Shown here piece after piece: positions 26,170 to 40,400 of a DNA stretch of 64,000 nucleotides. Made by a program: the position numbers and the translations under genes. The notes beneath the pieces are model-generated. The model saw nothing but the letters and a program-made list of their open reading frames with translations, was not told the DNA's origin and searched no databases. Every line of letters begins with the position of its first letter. Position 1 is the stretch's first letter. The stretch is from Lethocerus indicus (Eukaryota > Arthropoda > Insecta > Hemiptera > Belostomatidae). The DNA is taken from contig JACDQD010000005.1 of NCBI GenBank assembly GCA_019843655.1, forward strand, positions 7,219,575 to 7,283,574, read 5' to 3'.

Positions 26170-29100
26170 AAAAATAAAATCGGTTCCGAGGAGGACTGGG
26201 AAGAATGAGTGCGTTATGGCAGTTACCGGAGCACATTTTACACTGGAGGTACTTAAGCTCTGAATGGATGACGCGGCTGGAAAAGTACCAGGGGGAGCAT
26301 TGAGGATTCTAAAGGTGGAATCTGTATTGGAACGCGTGGAAACGAACAATGTTTAATGGCTTAGCCAAGCCCCACATTTCTATCGCCCGTGTGAAATGTT
26401 TGCCTGTGTCTTATGTCCGCCAGCCATTTTATTGCAGGCGGTGGGTTTATCCCCGGTAAACCTCTCGCAACAACTTGCTCCACGTTTTCCTGTTATAATA
26501 ATAATAAACGGTGAAATCAAATGATTTTCCGAACATAACAGTTGGACTATTTTAAGGGCTTGATTTTTTAAACTAACATTCAATCCCCCACAGTACAAAC
26601 GAACTGCGGATCCAATACGTTTACTTCAATTACAGATAACATTATTAAAATATGTACATCCATATTTCCTAAAGATTACCTGTTCCTGATTACGACAGAA
26701 CCTTATTAAAAGACAAATGCGTTTTTCATTCATTAGTTTTCAGAAGGCTTTATTATTAAATATAATTTAATTAATTTCATGTTTCGCCTCGTTTTATTAA
26801 TTCCGATTTATACGGACACAAAATTCACCTTTTACAGTAATCAGAGAAAGCATACAGTGAGTATTAATGTTGTAAAATGTTTACAGATAATACTAGACCA
26901 AAGAAAAGATGCATTACACCTATCATTATTAATGTAACATGAATTAATATAACGCATTGTAGTGTTCAAATTGTAATTCAGAAACTCCAAACGCGTTATA
27001 ATTATAACGCCCTACCGAAAAGTCTTAACAGAGCTCGGGTGAGGAGTACAGAGAAAATGTGGGTTGACTAAATTAACTGGGAAGGATGTGTACGACACGC
27101 CCGTACATATCCTTAACCAACTCTTCCTCTGTGCAGCCTGTAATAATGAACTACTAAAATTATTGTTATTTAGAAGAAAATTCCCGAGATAAACTTTCGC
27201 CACTCTTTTTACTAGACTCTCCCGGGCAGCCACTAATTAGACTCAGACAAATATTTTCTGATTTTAAAGGGTCCGAAGTAACTTCAATTGGACATGAAAA
27301 CGTTCTTGTCTTTTGTTCAAATGTTAGAATAGTTACATATCAAATTAATTATAAGGCAAGTATTCCCTTTGTTAAACTTTCCTAATAATAAATTAAAGCA
27401 ATTAACCATACCGTAGAACTAGAATAGCAGAGCACCCGCCTATGCCAATCCGGTTTGGTTATATAATGTAATCAATCATAAAATCATCGGTCATAAAATA
27501 AATTACACAACTCTCCCTTTAGAGCGTAGGCTTAGGATTCTACTTTCACGATTCTCACGAATACCAGTCATAAATTTGCACATTTCCCTTCGCGCGGTTT
27601 GGCGTTACTCCAAGAAATGCACGTAAATCCCAGAATTGATCTGTTCCAAACTTTAAGGAAACGGTAAAGTTCAATCGGAACTGTACGTATTGGCGACAAA
27701 TACTACGTTAAAAGTTGAACGATGGCTCGTTCCTCTGGTTTCGAACGCTTGTTTTTACTGTCGGTGAACTTGAGTCATTAAAAAAGACATCATCGAGGAC
27801 CCGAGGACACAAGTCGTTTTCTCCCGTTTACGGTTTCCGCTTTTCGGGCAAATAACAAGGCTAAGTTTCTCTATAAAATCACATAAATGGGAGAATTTGT
27901 TAGATGCCTTTCCGTTCTAGGTTTTATTGTACATTGCTGATTTTGATGTCTGAACGTCTCAAGACCACACTTGCAATGAAGAAGGATTTTGAGAGATCAG
28001 TAACACTGAGGTGTATACTGCTTATGCCTTGTCAGGGGTGTTAGTTGGTGTTTGCATGACGGTATCCAATAGTATGCCAATAGTATGAAATACACTGTAT
28101 TAAGTTATGTAAATAAAAATTACTGTCCTAGCACACATATTAAAGTGGTGAACTAGACAAATAATTAATGACGTGTTCACGGGGAAAAATAATCTGTCTG
28201 TCATTTTTGAATATTTTCATGAAATCACATGGACTACCGCCCCCCCTCCAGTATATTTATAAAGACAACAATAGGCATGAAACTTAATTATAAGGATAAT
28301 GTAAATAAATAAACCCGTAGAAGCGTCGTAAATATAACTAGTGGACAATGGGCCATTTTCAGCCAATATAATGGGACAGTCTTTGCTTCCTTTTGCCTGC
28401 TGGGAACACGGCGCTTTCGCCTTTTACAACTATAGTTACTGAGCCGCCGCACAATAAAAGTTTTACTGGCCGCGAAACGATGCTCCCGGCCCACACGGAG
28501 GACAAAATCGTAAATGTAATTTTAATGAGCCAGAAACACGTGGGTTATTTACATTTGTACAGGGAGTAACAATTAACGGCGGGTAATACAGCTTCTTATT
28601 ACGTTACGACTGCAGCGCTGCTTAAAATAAGCTCGCATATGAAAACTGTGGCAAATCCCTTCTTACTCAAAGGCTAACAGCTACTAACCAATCTATTACT
28701 ATAAGATGTTTTATATATTATTGCGAAACTACATACGTGTTCATACGGCATATTGATTCTTTTTTGGTATGGTGTAATCGTCATTTTTATGACAGAGCTT
28801 AATTAATTTCTTAGAATTTCCGTTTACTGTTCTATAAGTTACGCATGTACATATAAATGAATAATAGTAATAACCGCGTGATGTATATTATTTCCTTAAG
28901 CTATTTTGTGGTAATGTCATGGTAACCACCACTCAGGAAAGTGGACATACAAAGGCATCGGATCGAGGACAGTGTATTACCCAAGACACACTTGGTAGGC
29001 GTCTCCAAGAAAATGTAGGCAGTGACTCGTGTATTCTAAAAGAACAAAGAGCCCGGTATAAAAAGAAAAACCTTTTCGCGGTGTTCGGAACGAATTTTAG

Positions 29101-29580
29101 TAAATCGCAGTATTATTGGCCTCAATTTGTCGAGATTTTCAAGGCAAATGCCTTGCGTCCGCGGGACGAATTACCGACAGGTGACTAGACTTTTTTAGTT
29201 TCCCACCCGTGCAGTGTAACAGGGAAAGATAGGTCTGAATTGTGGGAAAATTGTCTTGAACAATCGGTTTTTGAAAGAATATGTGCGAAACCGAGATATG
29301 TCAATCAAACGGCTACGACTCATCACATAACTGCTGTCGTCAACAACGGATACGTCATCTAACAGGTAAGCAAACGTCAAATATAGATCCCCTTTAAACC
29401 AATTTCTTTTAAGTAGTTTCGATATTCAGAATGTTTGCTGTACAACCGGTACATGCTTCATGGGGTTTATAGTAATTTTGAAGCCTTATCGATGAGGTTC
29501 AGAAAATAGTTCAGAAAATCCATCGTACAATCCAAATGACGCGTACAACCTAGGTCAAAGCAATGGTACCGCTTTCTCAA
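26170..29580. other. Non-coding stretch, no recognised gene
   Basis: AT-rich with short unmotivated frames. A tandem doubled CCAATAGTATG occurs at 28,066-28,087. An 89-codon plus-strand frame (28,919-29,188) and a plus-strand donor-like ACAG|GTAAGC (junction at about 29,364) lie near each other but do not form a convincing exon. Confidence 0.5.
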
Positions 29581-29585
29581 TGGAA

Positions 29586-29661
29586 GCCGCCCGGAATAAG
29601 TTTCCTTAGATGGCGGGCAGCCGAAACCGGTCCCGCATAAAATCGAAAGCGAGCGCAACCA
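29586..29661 (+). mobile_element. Decayed dispersed repeat, copy 2
   Basis: The plus strand contains GATGGCGGGCAGCCGAAACC followed by GGTCCCGCATAAAATCG. The core matches the 47,320 copy (GATGGCGAGCAGCCGAAACC), and the following ATAAAATCG recurs in the 47,810 copy. The 5' part is more diverged (GGAATAAGTTTCCTTA). It is a remnant with no coding capacity. Confidence 0.5.
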
Positions 29662-32600
29662 GAATATCACAAGAATTATAGCACTTCAAACACTCGCGGA
29701 ATGCCTAAAATGTGTCTTTAAAAATTAATGCGATTCGCACAAATGTATTAATATTAATGTGACTTGTCGGAATGTAGCGTAAAGCGTGTTTGTTTACTCC
29801 AACATATAACTGTACTTTATTACAAAGTGCAACAATCGCTGTTAAATCTAAAGCGCGTGCCAAAATAAATGCAATTAAAATTACTCGGCGGACTTTCTTA
29901 ATATACAGAGAAACTAGGATATTTAAAGAGCGTTTTGAAAACGTGATTTTACGAGGAAGAAGGATTTAGGCGTGTTCATATAAGCCCCTAATATTATCGG
30001 CCACATAATCATGGGCTTAAATATTACTGAGATTTATCGTGGATGCTACAGACGGTCCACGACCGGCACTAAATGATTATAGTTCTCCAACGCACAATCA
30101 ATTAATGACGGCTTATTGACGTGATAGTGACTGACGATTAGCGGGAGGAGGAGGAGGCGCCTACCTAATACTGGATGGTAATCTCGAAGGCTCGGACGCC
30201 ATCCGCAAGCATAACGAGCCTGTTAGATCTCAGGAGTGGGAACTCATGAAAATTTCAACGGCGAAACTTTCCCGGCCCCATTTTAATTCAATACGCCGCA
30301 AGGGTTTTACGGGTGCCGGTAACAATATCCGCGACACAATTCCGATCGTTATCGGGTCGTTGTTAACGCCCTCCGAGAGCCCGGAGTGCGCCTGCGGGCA
30401 TGAAGAAAAATTGGATCCCGTGACGGCGTTAGGCGTCGGAACGCTCTTTGAGTCCGAAACGTCACTAATTTAGGGATGGGACAATTCGAAGAATGTATTT
30501 TCCAGCGAACCGAGTTCTCTCAGTATCTACAAGTGGACTAGTGGATTAAGGTTTCTCTCACCGTCCGTAGACAACGCGATCGACACTACATAGCGGGTCA
30601 GGGATAGGGCGCTTTTCTCGGAAACGAGGAAATGTATCCGTAAAGAAAATTCGTTACGCAAATTAGATTGGAGAATAATTCAGACATGAATTAATATTAA
30701 GCTAAGTTAATCAGAAAATCTAGCAATGGCTGACGACGGCGAAATGACCCCACGATGAAGAATAAAGGATTCAACCACCAGGTAGTATTGAGATCGTAAC
30801 TGTCCTGCAAACGAGAAGAGAGAATGAACTCTTATCGCCCTCACGTCATCGTAAAACATCTTCAGGAAATAAAATAATAAAAATCTTTGATCGATTAGTT
30901 TATTATAAAAAAAAATATTCAGGACAGATCACTTGTGCGCTGGGCGGTAACAGCCGATATCGCCACATTCATAGGATATATTTTGGAGTTGACGGTATTA
31001 AAAAAGTTCGCGGTGGTTGGCGGCAACAATCGAACGGGCTTGTTCCACGTGTTACCGGGCGGCTCAAACCACAACACAATTCACTCAATTCCCAACCTAT
31101 GAATATTTCATAAATGCACGCCGGCGGTAACCACCCCCAACCAACACACAGTTTGTGGATTACGTGAAATCGGTTCGATTGAAACGGCAAATATTTTTTT
31201 TTAATGAAATTTTCGTTGTTTCTCGAAACTGGACATGATTAAAAAACAATACCCCGAAATAATGTTTCGTATATTTGTTTATCTCACTTCCAAATTTGTA
31301 GTTATTGTAGCTGATGAGTGGTCACACAATTCTGGCGGACGTTTAAAAAACAAACTGCTTTTGGGGTCATCCAGGTTTTTCAGATCAACGACATCGTTCA
31401 GATTACTTATATTAGAAACTTAATTAAACGGTGACCAGTGTTTTGAAAGTGGAAGACGGGACTAAAGAGAAATTTCAATATTGTGTACTAAAATTACGAA
31501 GCAAGAATACTTAGGTGAATACAGGTAATGAATAACATTACACTGTAATAAAGAGGGGGCAATAAGCGTAAATTTGGCCGAAGAGAAACCGACGAGATGT
31601 TCGCCGACCGCGAGGGTTGTAAACTACAGCAAGTTCCACTGGGGGTAACATACTTCGAAACAGTTAAGAGCTCAAAGTTTACCCCCGCGGAACAATCGAG
31701 ACCGTACGGCCGTTAAAGATGTACAATATCCCAACAGGGGGGTAATTACGGAATGTTCGATAGCCGGAGGCTTAGGGACGAGCTGGTCGCTCGGGGGTCA
31801 GAGGCCGAACCCCGAACGGAAATTGAGCCACAAATCCTGGCACCGGTTCGCCATTTCCGGTCCAGCTCCGAGTGACCGGCCCCATCGCTCGGTCCGGCGC
31901 AACGAATTATAATTGATTGATTGATTGAGATCGAGCGAGGGAAAGACTCAGAGTCGAAACCGACGCACTTCAAACCCCCCGATCATTCCCCGAGTCATGA
32001 TTCATCCCTCCTCTTCCCCCGGAACATAGTTCACGAATTTCCGGTTATTACCGTGATATAAAATTTCGTTTAAAAAAAATCAATAGTTCTAAATAGTAAA
32101 ATAATTTTTCGCTGAGTTTACACGTGAGTGGTAATAACAACAAAAACCAATTTATGATAGTTCATAGTTAGATACCGTCAGAGGTTTGAATACAATCCAA
32201 GCGCAAAAAATAACTTTTTACTAATAACGCTTTACTAATTAACAGGGGAAATCTATGCCGCTATAAAGGCACTACTGATCTGTTTGCATTTCTGCATATT
32301 TGCAGTGCATATGTCAAGAGGTTAAAACGTTAATTAATGGTGAACGCTCGTAAATCGTCATACGAACGGAACATGAAGCTTGGCCTCACCCTGATATCGA
32401 ATTGTCGATTAAATATGTTCGCTACGTTTTGTGGAATGTATAGTTGAACATTTAAAATCGTGTACCGAAAAACTTCCTTATCTTGCATTGGCGATTCCCG
32501 CCCCCTACAACAGCTCCATTAAACGGGTCGGTAAACACAGTGATACCATTAAACCGAACAAAACGCACTATCTAAATCTCCGAGGGGGGATAATTGTTGA

Positions 32601-34400
32601 CCCTTGACGGAAGAAGGCCATCGGAGTGGAGAGGAGCCGGGTAAATCTAGGTAGTGGCCGGCACTACCACTACGGTCTTCCGCACTTGCCTCCACGGTCG
32701 CTGATTTCGGAGGAAGTCGACATTTAAAAACAGTCTACTATCTAACCTCTGAATCTTTACGGGAAAATCCAATTTGCGCTGTTGTCTTGAACAAGGTCAA
32801 GTTCGTAAAATGTAAAAGAGAGGTATAGTGCATCCGTTGAAAGCACGAGTTCGACCGACGGAAATATGGGACAAGGAGAACTGGAGGAAATAAGATTTTC
32901 CACCCCATGAAAAATTATAAACGGTATTGAAAACGTTTCAAAATAATTTCGAAACTGCCGCCCACACCGTAACAACCTGAGAGCCCATACAGGCCCCACC
33001 CACAACAATAGTAACTGACGCCGCCAAGTTCGAACTAAGTCAGTGAAATAAGTCCCTTACCCAAGAATAAATGAATAAAGTAAAGCATAAGGCCGGAGGA
33101 ACACTAAATGGGTGAAACAATGGGACCAAACTAAAACCAAAATACAATACAATAAATACAACAATTTCTAATTTCAATAACAACTATATGAGATTCACAA
33201 AGGAACAAGTTTAAATTGGACCCAAAATTAAAAATATAATATATAGGGACCTGAAATTTCTGTAGTTTCTATCTGATAACTCTTTTTGAAATTCATTCAT
33301 AGAAAGAAATCTACAACAGGAGAATTTTACCGATGGTTTCAAAATTTCTGTACCGTGTTTAATCCAAGACTTATTTAATTCAAGAACCGTAAATGAACGC
33401 CAGTTCATGTCGACTCGTACAGAGGGAGTTGTACTAAACTCGATATCTTCTCATGACTTATATAGGGTTCGACTCGAACGAAGATTATGCGCCCGAGCGT
33501 AGCCCCATATATAATATCATTGCGTGGACCAGTAAATCGAACTACGAAGTCGCCTACCGACCCCAATAAAATAGGGGGCTCCGATCACCCCCGCCCACTC
33601 CGCCGCACATCAAACATTCCCGAATTATGGCACTCCCGACCCCGGCCGAATTTACATCCTCGTCCAGGATGAAAAATAGCCGGCACAACTTCGCGGGCGA
33701 CGAGCACGCGGAGGAGATAAGGAGGAGACCGGACCCAATCCATCATCACCTACTTGTAGGCGGCCCCTAAATTTACCGGGCAAGTACTCTCTCTTATGTA
33801 CTACGACTGTTGAAACAAGATGTTACCACTACAGAAGAGTAAGAAGAAAAACAATTTACATCGATCCTAGTTCATACAAACATTGTTCGTGCTCATTCTA
33901 CTTCTGTTAGACCAATCATAGGATTTCCACTGTATCTCCTCTTCAAATCATATACATCACATATCTTATAAATAATGTCTGGGCGGCATTGTGAATACCG
34001 CCTGGACACTGGCTCTTCAACACTGAATGAACTAATTTGATCTTCATCATTCATGGTTTCTCCCCGCGAATCTTCGTTAGGGAAAATTTTCCTCGTTTCA
34101 GAGCGAAGCACAACGGCCCTGTTCCGCGGCATGGAGGCGTTCGCTTTCGCGTTGGGAAACCTCGCAGGGGGAGAGCCTTAATCCGAAAAGTGACACTGCT
34201 CGGATGGCTGGGAAACCTTTCCTGCGAATTTTCCGAGCGCAAAGTGAAGCCGCAATAGCGTTCCGGGCTCAAAGAGCATTCCGAGGCCTACTGCTGTCAC
34301 GAGGCCACTTTTGGCACCATCGTGTAGTGGACAGTCCCGTAGCACGTGATCCCATTCTTCGTTTTCTCGACATGCCGCATTCCGAGTTTTCCAACAAGAC
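29662..34400. other. Non-coding stretch, no recognised gene
   Basis: Short GAG run at 30,144-30,157 and a short TTGA run at about 31,912-31,928. GC-richer patches occur at 31,740-31,990, 33,480-33,780 and 34,060-34,380. Frames of up to 83 codons carry no recognisable domain. I see no tRNA or repeat arms. Confidence 0.55.
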
Positions 34401-34402
34401 CA

Positions 34403-34412
34403 CTATATATAC

Positions 34413-34468
<56 letters not shown>
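34403..34468. repeat. (TA)n microsatellite
   Basis: An impure start (ATATATACTATATATAA) leads into an uninterrupted TA tract from about 34,422 to 34,468. The YIYIYI frames on both strands here are artefacts of the repeat. Confidence 0.95.
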
Positions 34469-34469
<1 letters not shown>

Positions 34470-34475
<6 letters not shown>

Positions 34476-36324
34476 AAACATAACGGCCGGAAATACCTCC
34501 ATTAACCGCACATCAGTCCACACCAGGTAACAAAGCCCCGAAGAGAATTCAGGCTGAGACAAATTCAATGGATCAGAAAGCGCGAAAACAAAAAGAAAAA
34601 CGGGGTATAAGAGGCCCCAAAATAAAAGGAAATATGGTTACATAACGTGATTATCGCGAAGGTTGTCCGCTTGCGATTCAGAAGGAAATTCCTACCTGGA
34701 GAAAAGTCCTTCACCGAGAGTTTTTTTCTACGACGGAGAGCCCGTCGAGGAAGCTGAAAGCTTTTAGCCAACACTTGAATACAAGTAGAATAATATTAAG
34801 CGGCCAATTTGTCGGGATGTTGTACAGTCCTTTGTACAATTCGGAATTACGTTTTATATAAATAGAACAGAATGTAAACTACACATTTTCTATAGTGACC
34901 GAAATTGGTTGTGAATGGGAGCACAGTAAAAGGAACACAGTGATGGCAAAATCAAACCCGCATCCGGATTACAGATTGTTACAATATTATTTGTTCCTTG
35001 ACAACTATTATTGTTACTTGTGAAACATACTATGCGTATTAGCATCGACCGCGCAGATATGTTATAGAAAATGCTGGTCGCTATAGCAAAAAGTTTGGGA
35101 AACGCTGCTGTAGGCGATTCCATCGATCGGGTGTTGACTTCAATCGTAGTTTACATAAATGGGTGGGGCCTTTAAGAAGTCTAAGAATTCTGTAAGCACT
35201 CTCAACAAGGTCATTTAGCACTTTCTATAAGACTAAACCACAAGACCCGTAAGTAAGCTTAAAAATAGATCATATTTGCATTAAAAATAGGAAATACAAA
35301 CAGTATCGACGATTGGTTAGCCTCCGAAATTTTAAATCCCGGTTGAACTCATTCCTAGCGTGCTCCAAACCAAAAGCACGTTCCAAGATTTAATAGAAAG
35401 GGGTGATAATCTAGGCGGACATATTTCTCCAATATTCAAGGGTTAAGTTGGCATATCGGGCGAGCGTGTTACAAGTTTTCTGCGGTGTTCGTCTTTTGTT
35501 TAAGGGAGCGTGTTAGGCCCCCATCCGAGCTCCCAACCCATCAACTAAGTGGCGTGAAATAGCCCGCCCCCTGTTCACTCGTGTTCACCCTCCTGGCAAA
35601 TAGGAACCACCACCTCCAGCCCCAACCCCGCTCTACCTCCACCTATATATATTATATATATAATATAAAGCCCGGTTCTGTCAAGGCTATCCCCTCTTAC
35701 TGGCAATCGGTAATCCGCATCGACCGTAAATTTCGCTATGGCGCCTTTTTAAAAACAAAAAGGGTTTATATTCTAAAAATTGAGGACGCCTTAACCCTGT
35801 TATATATACGTGGTGTCGCAAGCACCGTTTTCGTTACTTCCAGCGACTTTAAAGTTTCATCTTTTACGTTGTACAAGCGTGCCAAGATCAGATTACAGAG
35901 ACTGATTGGAGATTGTGAAGGGAATCCCCATTGTACCGCACGGGATAGCGATATCAACGTATAAAGTCTTCAATCTGTTCTCTTCTTTATCACTACTGAA
36001 CATTGCATTAGTTATGGAATTATTAAAACGTTTAAATGATTACAGAGCTTTATTTATTACGTTTAGGCCAATTCTTTTATAAATCTAACTCCGTACCTTA
36101 TGTACAGTATTTATACGTGGAATTGATTCAGAGTCGAAACACCGGAGAGTATTACCCTGGAGAATACAAGTAGGGTGCCTTCAACTTAAAGTAAGTTTGA
36201 GGTGCTCCAGATTAGCAGACAGTGTGCTACGCGGACGGCATTACTGAATTCAAAATAGAGCGGAAAAGGAGGGGATAATCCGGGATCTTGCCGGGATACC
36301 AACACAGCGGCCTCACAATAATGT

Positions 36325-36325
<1 letters not shown>
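34470..36325. other. Non-coding stretch, no recognised gene
   Basis: A small AT-only palindromic patch lies at 35,643-35,667. A 127-codon plus-strand frame (35,581-35,964) crosses it and encodes a YIYYIYN stretch. It has no recognised domain and is probably fortuitous. Confidence 0.5.

Positions 36326-36328
<3 letters not shown>

Positions 36329-36382
<54 letters not shown>
36329..36382. repeat. (TA)n microsatellite
   Basis: About 27 uninterrupted TA units between TGTTGTG and CGCCGTAG. Confidence 0.95.
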
Positions 36383-36383
<1 letters not shown>

Positions 36384-36687
36384 GCCGTAGTGAGCGGAGG
36401 GAAGGGAAATCTCATCCTAATGGTGTGGCGGAGAGGACAATGCTGAGTGGGCCAACCTAAAAACCCAGCGGCGGAGGTTTAATGCCCAACCGACCGGGAA
36501 AAGTTACGACAGAGAGTATGAACAAAAGCGGTCACCAGAAGAATTGAATTCACAGTCAGAGGACCATAATCAGTTATGAGCTACTAACGCATTTAACTAT
36601 GTAGGGAGAACAAAAAACTCATTTTTATATATAACACGGTGTAGACGACGGCTACAATAAATATATTATAAAAGCTATTCGTTTTAA

Positions 36688-37479
36688 CCTGTGAACCTTT
36701 ACAAGTTATACTTTTCCATATCCTATTTAATTTTATACCAAACCGGTTGGTTTTTTCGCCATCGTTAGTAACACTACGATTAGAAATGTTTCTGCGGTAA
36801 TTCGGTGTTGGTCAAGGGGTTAGACAAGAAAGACGTCTTCCATGAATATTTCTAAAACGAGCCATTCTACTTTTACGGAGTCATTCAAATGTGAAGATAG
36901 CGTTTGCACTACGACGCAACCGGATTTGGGCCCTGCACCGACACGTGCCCATTCCCCGCGCGCTTATAAAATCGTGCAAACCCAATCGGGGAATACAATT
37001 CGGCGGTGTAACTGGAGAGGCTGGGGGAGTGGCCGGAGAGGGAGCAACGGCTCGAGCGGCAACCGAGAGTGGGACACCTTGCCTGTGAACCTTTACAAGT
37101 TATACTTTTCCATATCCTATTCAATTTTATGCCAAACCGGTTGGTTTTTTCGCCATCGTTAGTAGTAACACTACGATTAGAAATGTTTCTGCGGTAATTC
37201 GGTGTTGGTCAAGGGGGTTAGACAAGAAAGACGTCTTCCATGAATATTTCTAAAACGAGCCATTCTACTTTTACGGAGTCATTCAAATGTGAAGATAGCG
37301 TTTGCACTACGACGCAACCGGATTTGGGCCCTGCACCGACACGTGCCCATTCCCCGCGCGCTTATAAAATCGTGCAAAACCAATCGGGGAATACAATTCG
37401 GCGGTGTAACTGGAGAGGCTGGGGGAGTGGCCGGAGAGGGAGCAACGGCTCGAGCGGCAACCGAGAGTGGGACACCTTG
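36688..37479. repeat. Tandem duplication, two ~395-bp copies
   Basis: Copy 1 (36,688-37,081, 394 bp) and copy 2 (37,082-37,479, 398 bp) start with CCTGTGAACCTTTACAAG and end with GGGACACCTTG. I see only a few substitutions, a 3-base insertion (GTAGTAACAC against GTAACAC) and one extra G in copy 2, so the copies are about 99% identical. Each has an AT-rich first half and a GC-rich second half with a CTTATAAAATCG string at the transition, a possible TATA element. Each also holds the same unrecognised open frame starting MNISKTSHSTF. The duplication is recent, or is an assembly or haplotype artefact. Confidence 0.9.
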
Positions 37480-40400
37480 ACCCGGGACAGCGCTCGCCGG
37501 CCGGCGGGCACAACTCCCGCTCGCACAGTCACTTAGACCCAGTGAAAGTGCACACGACACGCCATAGATACATACACACACACGCACACGAGTGTACACA
37601 TACCTGCACCCAACTGCACCTTCACTCAACACGCCCCGGGGTCAACAATCTATCTCACAACTCACAATACTCCACTCGATCTAAATCCGCGAAAAGTGAC
37701 CGGGGTACTTTTGGTATTGCAAAACACCGGGCATTCCCTGTATCGCAACAGCGTTATTTTTATTTAATCCCCACTGAGAGAACCTCAGACAATGTGCACG
37801 TAATATACGCGAAAAACCAATTTTTTTTTCAATCGCTATAAAAATAATTGAAACGCTCATGTTAGTTTCGTATATCACACTTCTCTGAACTGTACGCTAG
37901 ACATATTTTCTAGCGTGTAATCACAATTACATACGTTGGGTTTCCGGAGTTATACACATGACATAAATACAAAACAATAAATATACAGTTAAATTCTTAT
38001 CCGTACAATCCCCTTTCACCTGCCTGGTTTTATATTCCTGTCTGGATCCCGCGATCTTCAGTACAGGATTAGGAGTTTCTATCACTAACGGGTAATAATT
38101 GCCGAAAAGTGATACGATGCGCAGAACAATTGCAGATTCCACCACAACAACTCACAATTTCTCAGAAATTTCATGATATACCGATTACATTGTTCCCAGG
38201 CCAGGAAAATTTTTCCTTGTATATTATTCAAGTGTGCCTCACATTCCTAAACAAAAATTATTGTTTTCCTTGTACGTTTTAGGATTTACGTTCATGTAAC
38301 AACTGGTTAAGCTATGACACTTAAGTAGGTAAGATATATTCGTTGGCCTAAAGAGGCACAATATTTTGTCCGTGCAATGATCGAGGAGGCAGGTTGTAAT
38401 ACCGAAAGACAGCAGTGCCAACAGGCCCCACCCCCTGAGGCATTATCGGTCCAGTGTTATAAGTACCGGATTATCCTAAAAGACATCTCTGTCCGGAATC
38501 GATCCGCGTGCAATTGTTTCCGCTTACACATTTTTTCAAAGAAAGTCCTGACGAGACTGCAATAAACGAAAGCGGCGGAGTCCGCAACTTCGGTCGGGCT
38601 TAAACGAAGGGAAAAGGGGAATAGGGGGAGCGGCTCCCTTCCGTTCGATAATGACCGCGACGCTCGCCCTCAAAACCGGACAAAGGGGCTCAGACCACAG
38701 TTCATCAGGTTTTTGGCTTACCTCCCTACTATCGGAGCTTTTAAGCTCAAGCGGCACATTAGAGTACCTCCATATTGTAACCCCGGTTGCGATAAACTGA
38801 CCCTATTTGGTGGTTCGCTACCGTCACTGCTGGTTCAGTTAAATAACTGCAATTAAAAACAGAGGATTTCAGATACTCAACTTTTCTATTGTAAATTTCA
38901 TAGGTTGGATCATGGAAGCATCCTCCGGTAAAGGGGACGTCAAATTGATCTAATTATTAAAATAGGAAAACTCCAATAGAAAATAGAAAATCGTGTGATT
39001 GACACAGTATGCCGAAGACGGGTGTGGAAGCTAACTAGAGGTTAGTGTCGATATAATAGAAATCTGTTTGCCGACTCAAACACAATGGGCAGAGAGAAGC
39101 GTATTGTTCAGAGTGTCTTGAATTAAATAAGGGCTGAACCGGTTAGGTCAACTTCGCTTGCACCCAGTTTCAAATTTAGTTTTCCCTCCCTCTCACTCCG
39201 TCTAAGGGAGCCACCAACTCGAACTGCGTTCATCCCTCAGTCCTTTCTGTATCGATTTCCTCCACTTCGCCACCAATCAGTGGGATAACTTGCACTAACG
39301 TCGGTAAAGGTAGTGGCAGACGCTGAATCAATATATATCGATTCATATAAATATATGTACCTCGAATTAATCTGGAATAAAATCAATCGTTTTCTGCCTT
39401 ACTCACCTGTCTACATCTTAAACACAGTTGAATAATTTTTAGAAATAAATACCATTCTCGTATAGTTCCCGTAAATTAATTACGTTCGACGTTAGAAGTA
39501 ACTCTTCTCCCACTCACGTCTGGTGCGAAACATGTCCAGGTTTTTCACAAGGTATAATAATACATTTGATACTGTGGTAATCATTTGTGCTTTAATACGT
39601 ATTATTACACTAGTCCTAGGCGAAGTCTATTATTAGTAGGTTAACATTACCACCAGTAGGTGCAGAGAATACCATTGATCTACCCCCAAAACGGCACCAC
39701 TATTATTTCGAATCTGTATTTTCAATGTATTGCGAATATTCTGCTCAAATATCAATTCAAATACGCAACAGATTGGAAACCAGCTTTGGAGGTCATTTCC
39801 AATCACTGATTAATCAGTCGGGAATTCGAATATGAATACACAAGTTGGAGGGAACGGTAATCCAAGCCTATAAAACACCTTCAAATATTTCGACAATATT
39901 TTTTATATCCTAAAATTAATTAATGAAACGTTTTACAACTATTAATCGACTAGGGAGGCTGTATTTGATTCGGACCATAGCTTTGTTATAAAGAAATTTT
40001 TAGAAAGAAGTGGAACCGCAAGGGTTCCTTTAGTTATCGAGCGGCACTCGAAGTGAGGTTAACTGCCGGAACCGGGACCGGGGGCTAGGAAAACGATGAA
40101 TGAAAACTCGGTCAGCCAGCGCGACAACGCCCCAATGAAAAATGTCCCTCCTCCCAACGACATTTTTTTCTTGAGCGACCGTGGGTGAAGGCTTTCACGC
40201 TGTCATTCAGTATAAGAAAGAAGCGATTGACCTCACTCTTCAGCCTGGACAACAAAAGAACGTCGCTCCGCGTCTTGACGACATCAATGGAAGAATCGTG
40301 TTCAAAAAAGGGTGGGTGGGCTAATTTCGGGAAAGCGAAAATCGAAAATTAGAGAAATCCCTGATAGGAAAGCGGGAGGGGAGAATAGGAAGATATCAAA

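Noticed and set aside
29355..29372. Plus-strand CAG|GTAAGC as a possible fifth ratchet point
   Set aside because: The preceding bases are not a pyrimidine tract (GATACGTCATCTAACAG), so only the donor half fits.
34204..34568. Open frames of 99 to 108 codons on both strands with YIYIYI stretches
   Set aside because: They owe their length to the TA microsatellite, which encodes Tyr-Ile on either strand. Similar frames cross the other TA tracts.
36842..37841. Open frames of 98 to 124 codons in and after the tandem duplication (MNISKTSHSTF...)
   Set aside because: Identity between copies reflects recent duplication rather than selection. No domain is recognisable and antisense frames overlap.
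39395..39412. Minus-strand CAG|GTGAGTAAGG as a ratchet point
   Set aside because: The upstream sequence GTGTTTAAGATGTAGA is not pyrimidine-rich and gives at most a donor without an exon.
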